Origin: Ampelomyces quisqualis
Lineage: Eukaryota; Ascomycota; Dothideomycetes; Pleosporales; Phaeosphaeriaceae
NCBI GenBank assembly: GCA_018398575.1
Contig: JAGTXZ010000010.1
Coordinates: forward strand, 1,674,001-1,738,000
DNA: 64,000 nucleotides
Direction: 5' to 3'
Of this stretch, positions 1 through 10,217 are shown in pieces. Position 1 is the first letter of the stretch. Each line of letters begins with the position of its first letter. Below the pieces are notes generated by a model. The model made no database searches, was not told the origin of the DNA, and saw only the letters and a program-made list of their open reading frames with translations. Made by a program: the position numbers and the translations under genes.

Positions 1-1
1 C

Positions 2-1608
2 AAGAAGGGCAATCCCGTGCCTGATGGCAGGTGGAGACCGGGCGACAGTGTCCACCGTGGCTCGGTAGCGCAAACAAACATGATCATGGGCGACGTCACG
101 ACTCCCGGAAAACCGAGCTTCAACAAGGTCGAGCGCATGTCCAAGGACACCAACCCTGCACTGCCAAAGATACCCAGTCTTCCACTCTCGTGGAAAGACG
201 CACAGAAATTGCTGCAGTCGTTGAAGGGATCTGGCGAGAAGCTTCCGGCTGAGTGGGTCGGCGGTGTACCCGACGTCGGTGATGAATGGTTCTCCGGTCA
301 TCCTGACACCGCGCCAAAGGTCAACCTGCAAAACTTGCAAGACGAAACGCCCCAGCAACTGGTCACCAACATCTTCGGCACATTTCTTGGCATCGAGGAT
401 GGTGCCAGGAAGGTCATTGTGGGCAACCACCGCGACTCATGGTGCTTTGGTGCTGCTGACCCAGGCTCAGGCACAGCTGTCATGCTGGAGGTTGTGCGCG
501 TGCTTGGACAACTACGCGCACAAGGATGGCGTCCACTTCGAACCATTGAATTTGCGTCATGGGACGCTGGCGAGTACAACAAGATCGGCTCCACCGAGCA
601 CGTCGAGGCAAACGAAGAAGCACTTCGTGAGAGTGCCATTGCATACCTAAACGTTGATGTCGGTATTACAGGCGATCAGCTTTGGGCGAGGGGCTCTCCA
701 ATCTTCCAGCACGCATGGATGCGCGTCATTGACCGTCTAAGCGACCCTCGTGAGAACAAAACGCTCAAAGAGCTTTGGGACAGCAAGAGCAACCAGATTG
801 GCAATTTGGGAGCCGCAAGTGATACTGCACCCTTCCAATACATCGCCGGCGCCTCTGCGATCGACTTTGGTTTCTCCAGCTCCTCCACCGGCTCTGCTTC
901 TTCCCACCCTCTCGCAGGCTCCTGCTACGAAACATACTCTTGGATGGCCAAATACATCGACCCCGGCTGGTCCTACCACTCTCTCCTTGCGCAAATATGG
1001 GTCCTCCTCATCCTCGAACTCGCCCAAGACCCCATCATGCCGCTCAAAATCGACCACTACGCCCGCCACCTGCAAGAAGAAGGCCAGAAACTCCTCGACT
1101 GGACAGAAATCCAAGCCGACGGGAATTACGATATCGAAATGTTCCAACCGCTTGTGGACAGCTTGTCGAACTTGAAAAATAAGGCGGATAACTTCCACAA
1201 GTGGGAAACATATTGGTACAATCAAGTCTATGCGACGGGCGGGTTTGAAACTCAGGGCGTAAAGATGCAGAGACTTGCGCATAATGTCAAGATTGCGCAG
1301 TTTGAGAGCGACTTGTTGGATTTGCCGAGGGGGGAGGAGGATAACGGGGCGCATGGTGTAAGTCCATCTATCTTTCCCCTCCCACATTCTTCACTTCATC
1401 TAAGGATTGTCATGCTAACAACGACAAATAGCTTCCTGGTCGCGACCAATTCAAACACGTCATCTTCGCGCCCAGCGCCGACAACGCGCTGGAATCATCC
1501 GTGTATCCGTTCATACGAGACGCAATCGCCAAGAAGGATTGGGATGGGGCGCATAAGGCGATTCAAATGACGGCCGATGTGTTAAATCGCGCAGGGGATA
1601 ATCTGTAA
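2..1608 (+). CDS. Tre2/transferrin-receptor-like glutamate carboxypeptidase homologue (3' part)
   Basis: The gene is cut at its 5' side by the window start; the frame is open from base 2. Exons are 2-1357 and 1432-1608, joined over a 74-nt intron (gtaagt...aatag); the last exon reads LPGRDQFKHVIFAPS, a typical end of this family. The protein is the M28 peptidase domain followed by the transferrin-receptor-like dimerisation domain of glutamate carboxypeptidase II relatives. The first zinc ligands are kept (NHRD and AADPGSG), but where active enzymes have Glu-Glu (DAEE) this one reads DAGEY, so the general-base Glu is Gly. The late His ligand (YHSVYETY in active enzymes) is replaced in HPLAGSCYETY. 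This fits the inactive yeast Tre1/Tre2 branch, membrane proteins that help target transporters for Rsp5-dependent degradation. The family call is firm; loss of activity is inferred from these substitutions. Confidence 0.88.
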
Positions 1609-4600
1609 AAAGAGGTGAAGGTTTTGGGTTGTTGCATCAAGTGGCGCTTTTGGGTCAAGTGGCGTTTTTGGGTGTATCTGTGATAAGATCTGTGCTGTGA
1701 AGCAAAGCATTGGGTGTTCATGTGTAGGTTTTTGTGTATAGCTTGTTGAAAGAAACTCATTCTTATCTATTGTCACTCATGACGCTGTCGCTGTTTGCGT
1801 GGGGTGAGTGTGTCGACGATAGGGAGGTACATAAACCTCCTCGTTTGACTTCGTTCTTTTTCCTTACTACACCACAGCAAACATTTCTTCTCTTCTAACA
1901 ATCCATGTACTACCAGTATATGAGAATTCATCCGTCTTGCGCTCTTCTCCTTCCTTTTGTCCCAAATATGGAGTGCGCTGAGTTACATGTTTCTTGTTCC
2001 TGGATCTTCGAAAGTTCACGGTCTCCACTTCATGAGTCTGGACACTAAGAGAGAACTCTACATCCGTCCAAATCTGTCTTCGTGGTCTGGGATGAACCCA
2101 AGCACGTGCACTGACACATACACGCTTCTTTCCCAGAAATCGCAAAGATATTACAGTCTATGGAATCTGGTGCAGAAACGCTTGATGAACATGGTCGTGT
2201 CCAGGTGCAGGCCACAACGAGCTACTCGACGAATGTATGCTTGACTGAGTTTTGAAAACCACTAGGTACCGATGCATGAGTGCGCTGTCTCCTTTCCTTT
2301 GAGTATACAAATCTCTCCTTTCTGCTTTTTTTCTCCTATTTCCCTACCGTACAGCGGGAGCTTCTTCTTCTTCTTTTTTCCAAATTAGAAGCTGACCGAA
2401 TCCATGTAACCATATTTTTTGGCGTAGTTTTACCTCTCTTGTTCTTCCTGCTCTTCAACTCACAATATTCCGCAGGCATTTGGATGGTTTCTGAAAGGGT
2501 AGGCACCAAGCCTCCTACACTAACGCCTCTAGAAAGAGTGGTAAGTGAAGGTGAGATGATTAGTATGCCATAAATAAAAAGGGAAGGTAGACAACTCTAT
2601 GCCTGCCGATCTTAACTCATTCCCCGTTACAGTACAGCGAATGCGTCTATCTGTCCCGAGTCCTTTCCGCTTCTGCCGCAATCAAGAATTGGGGACGAGA
2701 GCTTCTTTTGCGAATACGTGCGAGACGAATATATGTTTTAAGAAATCACGCTCCAAAACACGAGTCATTAGTGTGCGAAGCGTTCAAAGCACTTCAATGG
2801 TCTCGGTGTTGGAAAAGGATCCGGCTTTCCTTTTATATCCACAGGCGGCTTTGGAGATCCAAGATCGAAGGGCACTAAGCCAGATGTGATGTATGCTATT
2901 ATAATAGATATATAGATTGTTACTGCTCCTAGTCCTCTATTCCCTAGTTGGCAATTACCGCAGATTCAACGTTGTCTCAAAGTCTTGAGGATGCCGCCAC
3001 ATGTGGAGGGCATCTGTTCTTCTTTCTTTCCATCGATCTATCTCGATAACGATTCTGGTTTGAATCTGCTAAGATTCAACCAGCAATCCTTGAATATGCA
3101 GAAATGCCCCAGCCCTCAATTCATGAATGAACATACTGCGGATTATTGAAACACAAAGACAAATATGTTGGAACAAGATTCGATCCAAGTCGGCATATAC
3201 TTCCCTTCTAAGATTTAGCGCTATATATTAAAGTATGCTAGCTCAATGTGGGGTGTAATCTTGTATATCGAGGGAGTATGTAAGTATACTCACGCTGCCA
3301 TTTGTTATCTACACCAACTGCTAGGCTTTCCAGTTCTTCAAAATAATGGCATTCGAGTACTATGTGTGCTTTCCACTTTTCCTCTTTCTGTCTGCAGAGA
3401 TTATTCGACCCGCCAATGACCCTCGTTGCCGTGTGTGCGGAGCACCGCAATGGACGCAAAGAAGAATAAATAGAGCTTCTGTCAATCCCGGTCGTTGCGA
3501 AGATTGATGTGTTTCGAAAACGAAATTTTACTGACACATGTAGCTGTCCTTGCCCAATCTCTATTGTTTGCATAACTAATGATCAAGTTGATTGCAACAT
3601 ATAGTGATGTCAAAGAAGAGCTATAAATTCTATCCCACGCGTTCCATACTTGTTTCCCTCTCACTAGAGTCGATATTTTAGTGTTGGAAGTGGTATGGTA
3701 AGGTATCATGAGTTCTGGCTACCTGCTTCTGCTCCGTGAAAAGGTACTAATGAAAATAGTGGCCGCTTTCGCCTGCATGATTAACGAAGCCCTGATAAGT
3801 TACCTGCCCTTACCCCCAGGTACCTTATCGCACGAGTTTATTTGTTCGTGTGCTAGAATATATCGAAATTCTTGAAGCTATTATCTGCGTCGTGTACTAG
3901 GTTTGGAGGATAGATTAAGGTGTGACGATTGGCTCTGACTTCATCGAGATCGGATATTCTCACCCCTAACGTGTTCCGCAACTTTACTTTCCTCCCTAAG
4001 TTACGGCTCCGTTTATTCACATGGTCTTTGCTGAGCAGAGCCATACCGCGACGTCTAATCGAGCACTATCGTTTCATGGTTCAGCCTTCCTTATTACTAT
4101 TCCACACCCCGATGTTAAAATCAGATTACGGATTAAGTATGATTGATGCTTTCCTGCCTCTGATTTCAACACGAAGCCAAACAACAAGCGCACCACTTGC
4201 TTGCTTTATGATGCCCAGGTTATCGTATCAGGCACTGTGCTCGTACATAATCAATCTTCTTGAACACACTTGCATATGGGACATGTCATGGTGCATGGTT
4301 GGTCATCATGTGATATCGAGTGATCCAGGAAAGCAAAGTAAAATCGTGATATAATTTGAGATCCCAGACGTTTTGTAAGATCGCTATTTCCGAAAAAAAA
4401 AGGAGTTCACTTACACCATTTGATGCCAAGGGGCGCACTTGCGACAAGAACATATACACAACACTGGCAGACGCACTTATAGTTTAGGAGCTGAGTCGAA
4501 CGAAGAAGTAAATAATCTAAGAATATGCTGATCATCTATGCGTGATTGAAAACTTTATCCAGAGATACATACGCCCTTGTATTTCGTGATATCTTAGTAC

Positions 4601-4661
4601 AACATCCTTTACACCTCCATGCACCCTCACAATCTCCACTCATCTCCGCTCACCCAACCCC
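1609..4661. other. 3.05 kb gene-free stretch between convergent genes
   Basis: This lies between the 3' ends of the Tre2-like gene and the dynamin-like gene. It looks richer in A and T than its neighbours, with several oligo-T and oligo-A runs. The longest open frame is about 140 codons (3929-4354, +) and its translation resembles no family I know. I found no RNA gene, terminal repeats or transposase. It could hold the remains of a decayed element or gene. Confidence 0.5.
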
Positions 4662-6933
4662 CTAACCTCTCAACAACTTAATCGCCTCCTCCAAACTCTT
4701 CACCTCCGCATCCAACCTCTTCCTGCTCTCCCTCGTTCCCTCATCTTCACCTGCAATCGCCTCCAGTACCTCATCCTCCAGGCCGTTGACCAACTCTGTA
4801 GAAAAGACACGTAACGGGCTCTCCTTGCCGTCGAGAAGGAAGTGACTAATCACTTGTCTGCATATTGTGTCGACGAAGCGCTTGCGGGCAACTTTATAGT
4901 ATGATACTAAGACGTCGAGAATATCTTCGCGGATTTGCTGCATGTTGTCCTTGTCTTCAACGAGGGATTTGATGCTGTCAAGCGGTACGGCTTGTATCTT
5001 GCTTCCTTGGCTGTGGAAATCCGTGTAGCAAGTAACGGATTTCTTCTTCATCTCTTTAGTGAGACGAACGAGTCTCCTTTTCTGCACTTCGGAGTTGAAG
5101 TAGTGGTTGTACGTTGACGGCATACCGTCGCGTTCGATGCTGAGCACAAAACGAGCCTGGTCCATGGCGCGCTTGTAGGCAGTTTGAAGCTTGTCTGTGA
5201 GCAATGTGTCCCACAGCTGGTCGAGAACCCGTCGATCGGGACAGATGTGGGCGAGAATGCTTGAGATATAGTGGTGTACAGTCGTGATAGATCTGCTTAC
5301 ATGTGCAAGTGCTAGTGGCTCCCACTTCTCCGATTGCTCTTTGAAAGCTATGGCAAGAATGGAGCCATTAAACTAAATGATATTAGCAGTGAAGTGTGTG
5401 GGTGAAATAGGGTCCTACAGTTCCTAATTCTGGTCCACGGTTGTCCTGGTAGATTTGTTCGATATGGGTAGCAATGGGATCCTCATTACACGATTTTGCT
5501 TCCGACCCATGATAGTCCTCTTCTTCAACGATGTCTTGCAGTTCGAAATACTTGGGTATGAGGCCTTGGATAGTTTCCAGGGTAGTGTCATATTCTGCAA
5601 GCTCGTACGAAGTCTCTTCATCGTCATCTGCCAATGCTGACATGTGTCGCTTATGGCCTTTCTTCCAGACATCGTTCGCAAAAGCTTCGTTCATCTTGGT
5701 CATGTTGGTGATAAGCCTCAGGGTTGTATCCTCCTTGAACACTTCTTTTCCATAGTAATGACCGTTCAGGGCACTCAGAGTAATTTCTTGGAATTTTGAC
5801 CCCATTCGTCCCAAGTAAACTCGCTGAGAAGACAACTCAGTGCGCGATGGCCCAATACCGACCAGCTCACCACGACACTGTTCCAGTCGCCTTATGATAT
5901 CCGACTTGACATTCGGAAATTCTCGCTTCGTGATCGTCAAAAGGAGGTCGCTCAGACGTGTTTTGAGCGAGCCAATACCACATCGCCCGGTGTTGGCGGT
6001 TTCCCTCCAAACAGATTTGTTGAAGAATGCTGTCTCTTGTGCCAGCCGTTCGCTAACACCGGAGTCCTGATCATCAGCACTTCTGTTCTTGACGATTGAG
6101 TATCCCAGTCGTAATTTGTTACGCTTGCCTGCGATCAAATCTTTGACAACATCCCTTGTTGCATTTTCCGTGACTAGGTCAGGCTTGGTAAGAACACCCA
6201 TCGTGCGTAGTCCATCGGGATCGGCGCTTTCCGCCATCTGAAGAATCTCCTGTGTAGAGATGTCGACGTTCGAAGGAAGAACGGCAAGGATGATTGTACG
6301 GCTATTCTGCATGTAACTCTCTACCATGTTCCTCACAAGTGCCACATCGCTCTCTGTAGTCAAAGGCGGCGATGGCACACGGAAGATACCGGGTACATCG
6401 ATGACTGTGAAATGCTCTTGCTCTGGTCCATTCATTTCGATCTTGAGGATGTGTTGGCTGAAGGCCGTCAAATTTGGGTCCGCATCATCTGGTGTCATCT
6501 TGATGCCCATGGCACGATTGGCATCGCCTATGATCCTAACAAGATGCTCGTTGGTCAAGTCCATCAAAGTGCGTGTGAAGGATCGTAGTCGATCGGCTAC
6601 CGCATCGTCGGTGCCTGGACATGGGATGATCGACACCGAAACACTCCGGTCGGAATCGCGGCGACATGATATCTGAGTTGCGTATCGAGTACAGAGACCA
6701 GGTGCTTGGGGGAACGAGAAGCCTGTTAGACTTTCAAGAACTGAGCTCTTTCCAGAAGACTGGTCTCCGACAACTACGAGCTAGACAGCTTGAGTCAGAA
6801 GATGGGTCTTGCCATAGTTGGAGAAGACACATACCTGAGGTAATTCGATGGATCCTACATTGAGCTCACGTAGCTTGTCGATCTTATTAAGCAGTGTCTG
6901 ATTTGCTAGGCCTGGTTGCTTTCTTTTGTCCAT
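4662..6933 (-). CDS. Dynamin/Mx-like large GTPase
   Basis: Three exons on the minus strand, 6933-6835, 6780-5419 and 5372-4662, with introns of 54 and 46 nt, give 723 residues. The GTPase domain shows the P-loop GDQSSGKSS (residues 38-46), a switch-I Thr in CTRYATQ, DVPG as the G3 motif and TKPD as G4. The stalk follows, with the family hallmark FNGSILAIAFKEQSEKW just after the second intron. The C-terminal region (ILDVLVSYYKVARKRF) is the GTPase effector domain. There is no PH or proline-rich domain, so it belongs to the Mx/Dnm-like group rather than classical endocytic dynamin. It probably self-assembles on membranes and remodels them in a GTP-driven way; which membrane cannot be told. The ATG at 6933 is the first in frame and places the P-loop at the usual distance from the start. 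Confidence 0.93.
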
Positions 6934-7471
6934 TTTGTCGACGATAGGAGTGACTGACTATCTTGTGAATGATCGGACAGTTGAGAATGCTTTAGTAGGC
7001 ATCAGATACCCCAACTTTGTTTGCTCTATGTTTGCCTGCATTGGAGCAATGATTGTCAGATCTGTGATAGAATGTGCGTTCTGCAAGGCTCGGAAACGTC
7101 ATCTTGCATTGTCCTGACATCTCATTACCTCGCAAACCTGTTTGAACAAACAGTACTCCGACATCACCGAACTTGGCATGTTTGCTATTTGTGCAGACTA
7201 TTCGAATGTCAACAATACTAACCAGGCAAAGTGGAAAGCTGTGTACTGTCTGGTGTGATACCTCATACTGTTATCTCTTTTGTGTAGCGCTATCTGCCTT
7301 CGAGACGTTTGTATCGACGCCGCTTTACGTTTCCACCAAGATTCGTGATGTTAGTCGTGACTTTGATTGAACCTTGACGCCCTCACCCATGCAAATGCCG
7401 TGAACCTTCGATGCCGCTATGCAATACAGACATGATAAGAAATGCCAACGTAGAGTTTCAAGGAGAGATAA
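6934..7471. other. Intergenic region upstream of the dynamin-like gene
   Basis: These 538 bp lie between the dynamin-like start and the 3' end of the nucleotidyltransferase, both on the minus strand. The stretch should contain the dynamin-like promoter and the nucleotidyltransferase 3' end. The open frames present are short and resemble no known protein. Confidence 0.5.
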
Positions 7472-9676
7472 TTACAAGCTGACCTCAGCTTCCACCGTTC
7501 CATGGGCCTCGTCTTGTGCGTCGCTCGTGCCATCCAAAACGCCAATATCCTCTATGCCCATCTTTTTCACTTCTTCCTCTGGGGGTAGAGTAGTTTCGAC
7601 CACTTCATCGAAGATTCCGCCTTCAGGCTGCGAACTCTTGCCTAGAGCCGCTAGAATTCTCCAGGCTCGGCGGAACTCGTCTCGAATAGCTACGATGCCG
7701 CGGTGCGTCACAGTTCTTGCGACATTATGATCCGTTTCGAAAGGATCTTCGATGGCGAACAAGTAGCGATTGGTGACTTTCTTCTCCGCCGTGATCGTCG
7801 TTTTTGCGCTGACCCATCCCTTATCCTGTTTTGAACGGATACCACCCAATGTGCGCAAGGAAAGTACTTCGTTAGTCCAGAAGAATTGCGGAGGTCGCGG
7901 GCCGTAATTACCATAGGTTGAGAGGGAGGCATAGTATTGAAAGAAACCACGAAGTAATTCACCAACCGACTGTCTGTTCCGAGAGAGCTGTCCCGATTGC
8001 GCTGCCTGCATAATTTCTTGCTCGTTTCGCCAGAAGCGGACCGTATAGCCACCAACACTAGGGTCCTTGAAGAAGGTTTCAAGCTGGCCAAGGTCTTTGG
8101 GCTGAGGTATAGAATGCTGAAGGTTAGGGCAGACCGGAGGCTGGGCAATGTTGACGAGGTAGTGCAACACCATGAGTACCCAGCCATATGATGACAAGGT
8201 TCCAGAATACGAGCTGTTGATCTTGCGTGTCTTGGCCCATGATTTAACAAACAAGACGATGTAACGAACGCGAGGGTCAGTCAGAGAGTAGCAGCGCAGC
8301 ATGTGGGTGTTGTGTATGCCGAGCGGATTCTCAAAGTTGATGTCACACTGAATGCCTACGCCTTGTTTGGGAAAGTCGAGGGGACCAAGGGCTTTTTCAC
8401 GTGCCCATGGTCTTTCGGTGCGTGACTGATGCGCGTGCTGTTGTTGTTTACTCACAGCGCTCTTGATGGTAGACCCAACCGGAACTGTTTCAGTTGAGAC
8501 TGCTTCGGTAGAGACTGGTTCCGTCGGCTCGGTAGGGATCGCTGGAGCTTTGGTGTTAGCACGAGGCTTGTTTCTAGCTTTCTTCGTCTTGGGCCCGGCA
8601 CCAAGCTCTGGGAAGTCATCTCCAATCGCAAGGGTATCAGCGGGAAGCTGAGTGTCGGCAGGTTTCTCTGCTTCCACATCAACAAGCGTTTTCGGCAGGG
8701 GTGAGGGCTCTGGAGGAGCGTCTGTGGGGTACTGTTCCGCTTCAGGTAGATCATCCCACTTCTTGCGCTCTTCACAGAGGGCTGTGTAGAGAATGACTGT
8801 TGGAGCTTGGCAGACTTTGAGGATGGGCACTCTTGTGCGCGTAAGAAGGCGCCCACCCATCTTCGCATCCAAGACCGCACGCTCAAGCAATCGCGGGATA
8901 TCACGGTCGATTCCGATCTGATCAGTCTTGGAGGGATCCTTCCACTCAGGCACAACAGCAAGGTCCATATCAGAACCTGGCATGCCAAAGCCAGAAGCCA
9001 GGCTGCCAAAGCCAACTAAAGAGATAGTGGCAATGGCTCCGGAACGCGGATAGCTTTGCGCAAAAGCCTGCTGGAGGATGCCTTCTAGCTGCGCCCGGAA
9101 AGCCTCCTTATCCTTGAACTCAGCCAAACTCATCTCGACTTTAGGAATTTCGTCCGCAGCCAGCCTGTCTAGGTGCTCGATCTGTACTATGGGATTCTCT
9201 CGGGGCTGAGAGAAGTGGGGCCGGGATTGATATTGTCCTTGAGATCGAGGGTTGTGTGCTGCCATGCTGTTGCCTCGACCTCGAACCGAGGGATGCGCAT
9301 CATGTGGTCTCTGCAGTATTTTTGGAGCCTGTCCTGCGTTGGATGTCGATGCTTGTTGCCTGGGTACTGACTCTGGATGAGGGTAATGTGCTGTTGACTG
9401 TCCATGTTGGTGATGGCCGCGACCCCGCACGTCCGCTCCACCTCTTCGAGGCAGTGTGGACGATGGTGGGGGGTTACTTCGTTGCCCTTGATCGTGAACA
9501 GGAAGCTCTGGGTAAGTAGCACGCCAGAACGCGCGACCACGGCCACGACCACGCGCACGCCCTGCATGAGGGCTTTGGTCAGCCTGGTTGTCGGTGATGC
9601 TCACGTTGCCCAGGATCATGCCACGAAGCTGATTTTCCAAAGCGCTTGTTGGCGCTTCGGGCTTCTGCTCCATCAT
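7472..9676 (-). CDS. Cid1/Trf4-type nucleotidyltransferase (poly(A)/poly(U) polymerase family)
   Basis: A single-exon gene of 734 residues; the first ATG in frame is at 9676. The N-terminal 150 residues are low-complexity, with an Arg-Gly-rich patch (GRARGRGRGR) suited to RNA contact. The pol-beta-type catalytic core begins near residue 215 with GSLASGFGMPGSDMDL, giving the GS and DxD metal-binding pattern. The third Asp lies in QCDINFENPLG, after a Lys-, Pro- and Glu-rich insertion of about 130 residues within the palm. The PAP-associated domain is recognisable in SSYGWVLMVLHYL and DPFETDHNVARTV. Such enzymes add A or U tails to RNAs in quality control or decay; the nucleotide preference cannot be read here. 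It is divergent from the TFIIF gene. Confidence 0.9.
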   Translation of the reverse strand: MMEQKPEAPTSALENQLRGMILGNVSITDNQADQSPHAGRARGRGRGRAFWRATYPELPVHDQGQRSNPPPSSTLPRRGGADVRGRGHHQHGQSTAHYPHPESVPRQQASTSNAGQAPKILQRPHDAHPSVRGRGNSMAAHNPRSQGQYQSRPHFSQPRENPIVQIEHLDRLAADEIPKVEMSLAEFKDKEAFRAQLEGILQQAFAQSYPRSGAIATISLVGFGSLASGFGMPGSDMDLAVVPEWKDPSKTDQIGIDRDIPRLLERAVLDAKMGGRLLTRTRVPILKVCQAPTVILYTALCEERKKWDDLPEAEQYPTDAPPEPSPLPKTLVDVEAEKPADTQLPADTLAIGDDFPELGAGPKTKKARNKPRANTKAPAIPTEPTEPVSTEAVSTETVPVGSTIKSAVSKQQQHAHQSRTERPWAREKALGPLDFPKQGVGIQCDINFENPLGIHNTHMLRCYSLTDPRVRYIVLFVKSWAKTRKINSSYSGTLSSYGWVLMVLHYLVNIAQPPVCPNLQHSIPQPKDLGQLETFFKDPSVGGYTVRFWRNEQEIMQAAQSGQLSRNRQSVGELLRGFFQYYASLSTYGNYGPRPPQFFWTNEVLSLRTLGGIRSKQDKGWVSAKTTITAEKKVTNRYLFAIEDPFETDHNVARTVTHRGIVAIRDEFRRAWRILAALGKSSQPEGGIFDEVVETTLPPEEEVKKMGIEDIGVLDGTSDAQDEAHGTVEAEVSL

Positions 9677-10217
9677 GCGCACGGGTCGTGTTCCTGATGC
9701 AGTCGTCGCGTCTTGGGTGCAGCTCTATCCACCAACCAAGTCAAGGCACAACGTTTCTCGCGTCGTCTCTCTGCTGGCAACCATGTGGTGTTGCTGAAGC
9801 TGAAGGCGTCGTTCTTTTCACACAGGGTTTTTGTCGTTGCTCGTGGTGGTTGCCGGGCCCTGAAGCAACCGAGGAACGAGACTTGGGCGCAGTTCACCAG
9901 CAGCAGAGCCCAGGAGGCGTCGACGAGCAATGTGCGCAGCTGTACGGAGTATGTAATTCTCTACTCCGGGGTTGGTCACGCACAGGACGTCGCAGATGCT
10001 GGTGTCACGTTTTGGGGACACCCAACGCTTGGCGCGCTAGCGTGGATCCGTGACGCCGCAACTGCGGAACGTGCTGCGGCCTGCTCCCATTGTTGAACAA
10101 AGCCCGTCGCGGGCTCTGCCTCGCCTCCCTCCTCCACTCCCTCCTGCACTCCTTTGCGCCAACACCCCCCATATCCTTCGCCATATCATCACACAAACAC
10201 ACCGAAACACGCTCGCT
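9677..10217. promoter_or_regulatory. Divergent promoter: nucleotidyltransferase / TFIIF large subunit
   Basis: This 541-bp gap separates two genes transcribed away from each other, so it must carry both promoters. On the TFIIF side there is a pyrimidine-rich tract at about 10116-10152, a common element of fungal housekeeping leaders. A perfect 6-bp inverted repeat with a 3-nt loop (agcccg tcg cgggct) lies at 10101-10115. No clear TATA box was seen. Confidence 0.5.

Noticed and set aside
3929..4354. 141-codon open frame on the plus strand
   Set aside because: No domain, no neighbouring exons, composition not protein-like; fits chance in A/T-richer DNA.
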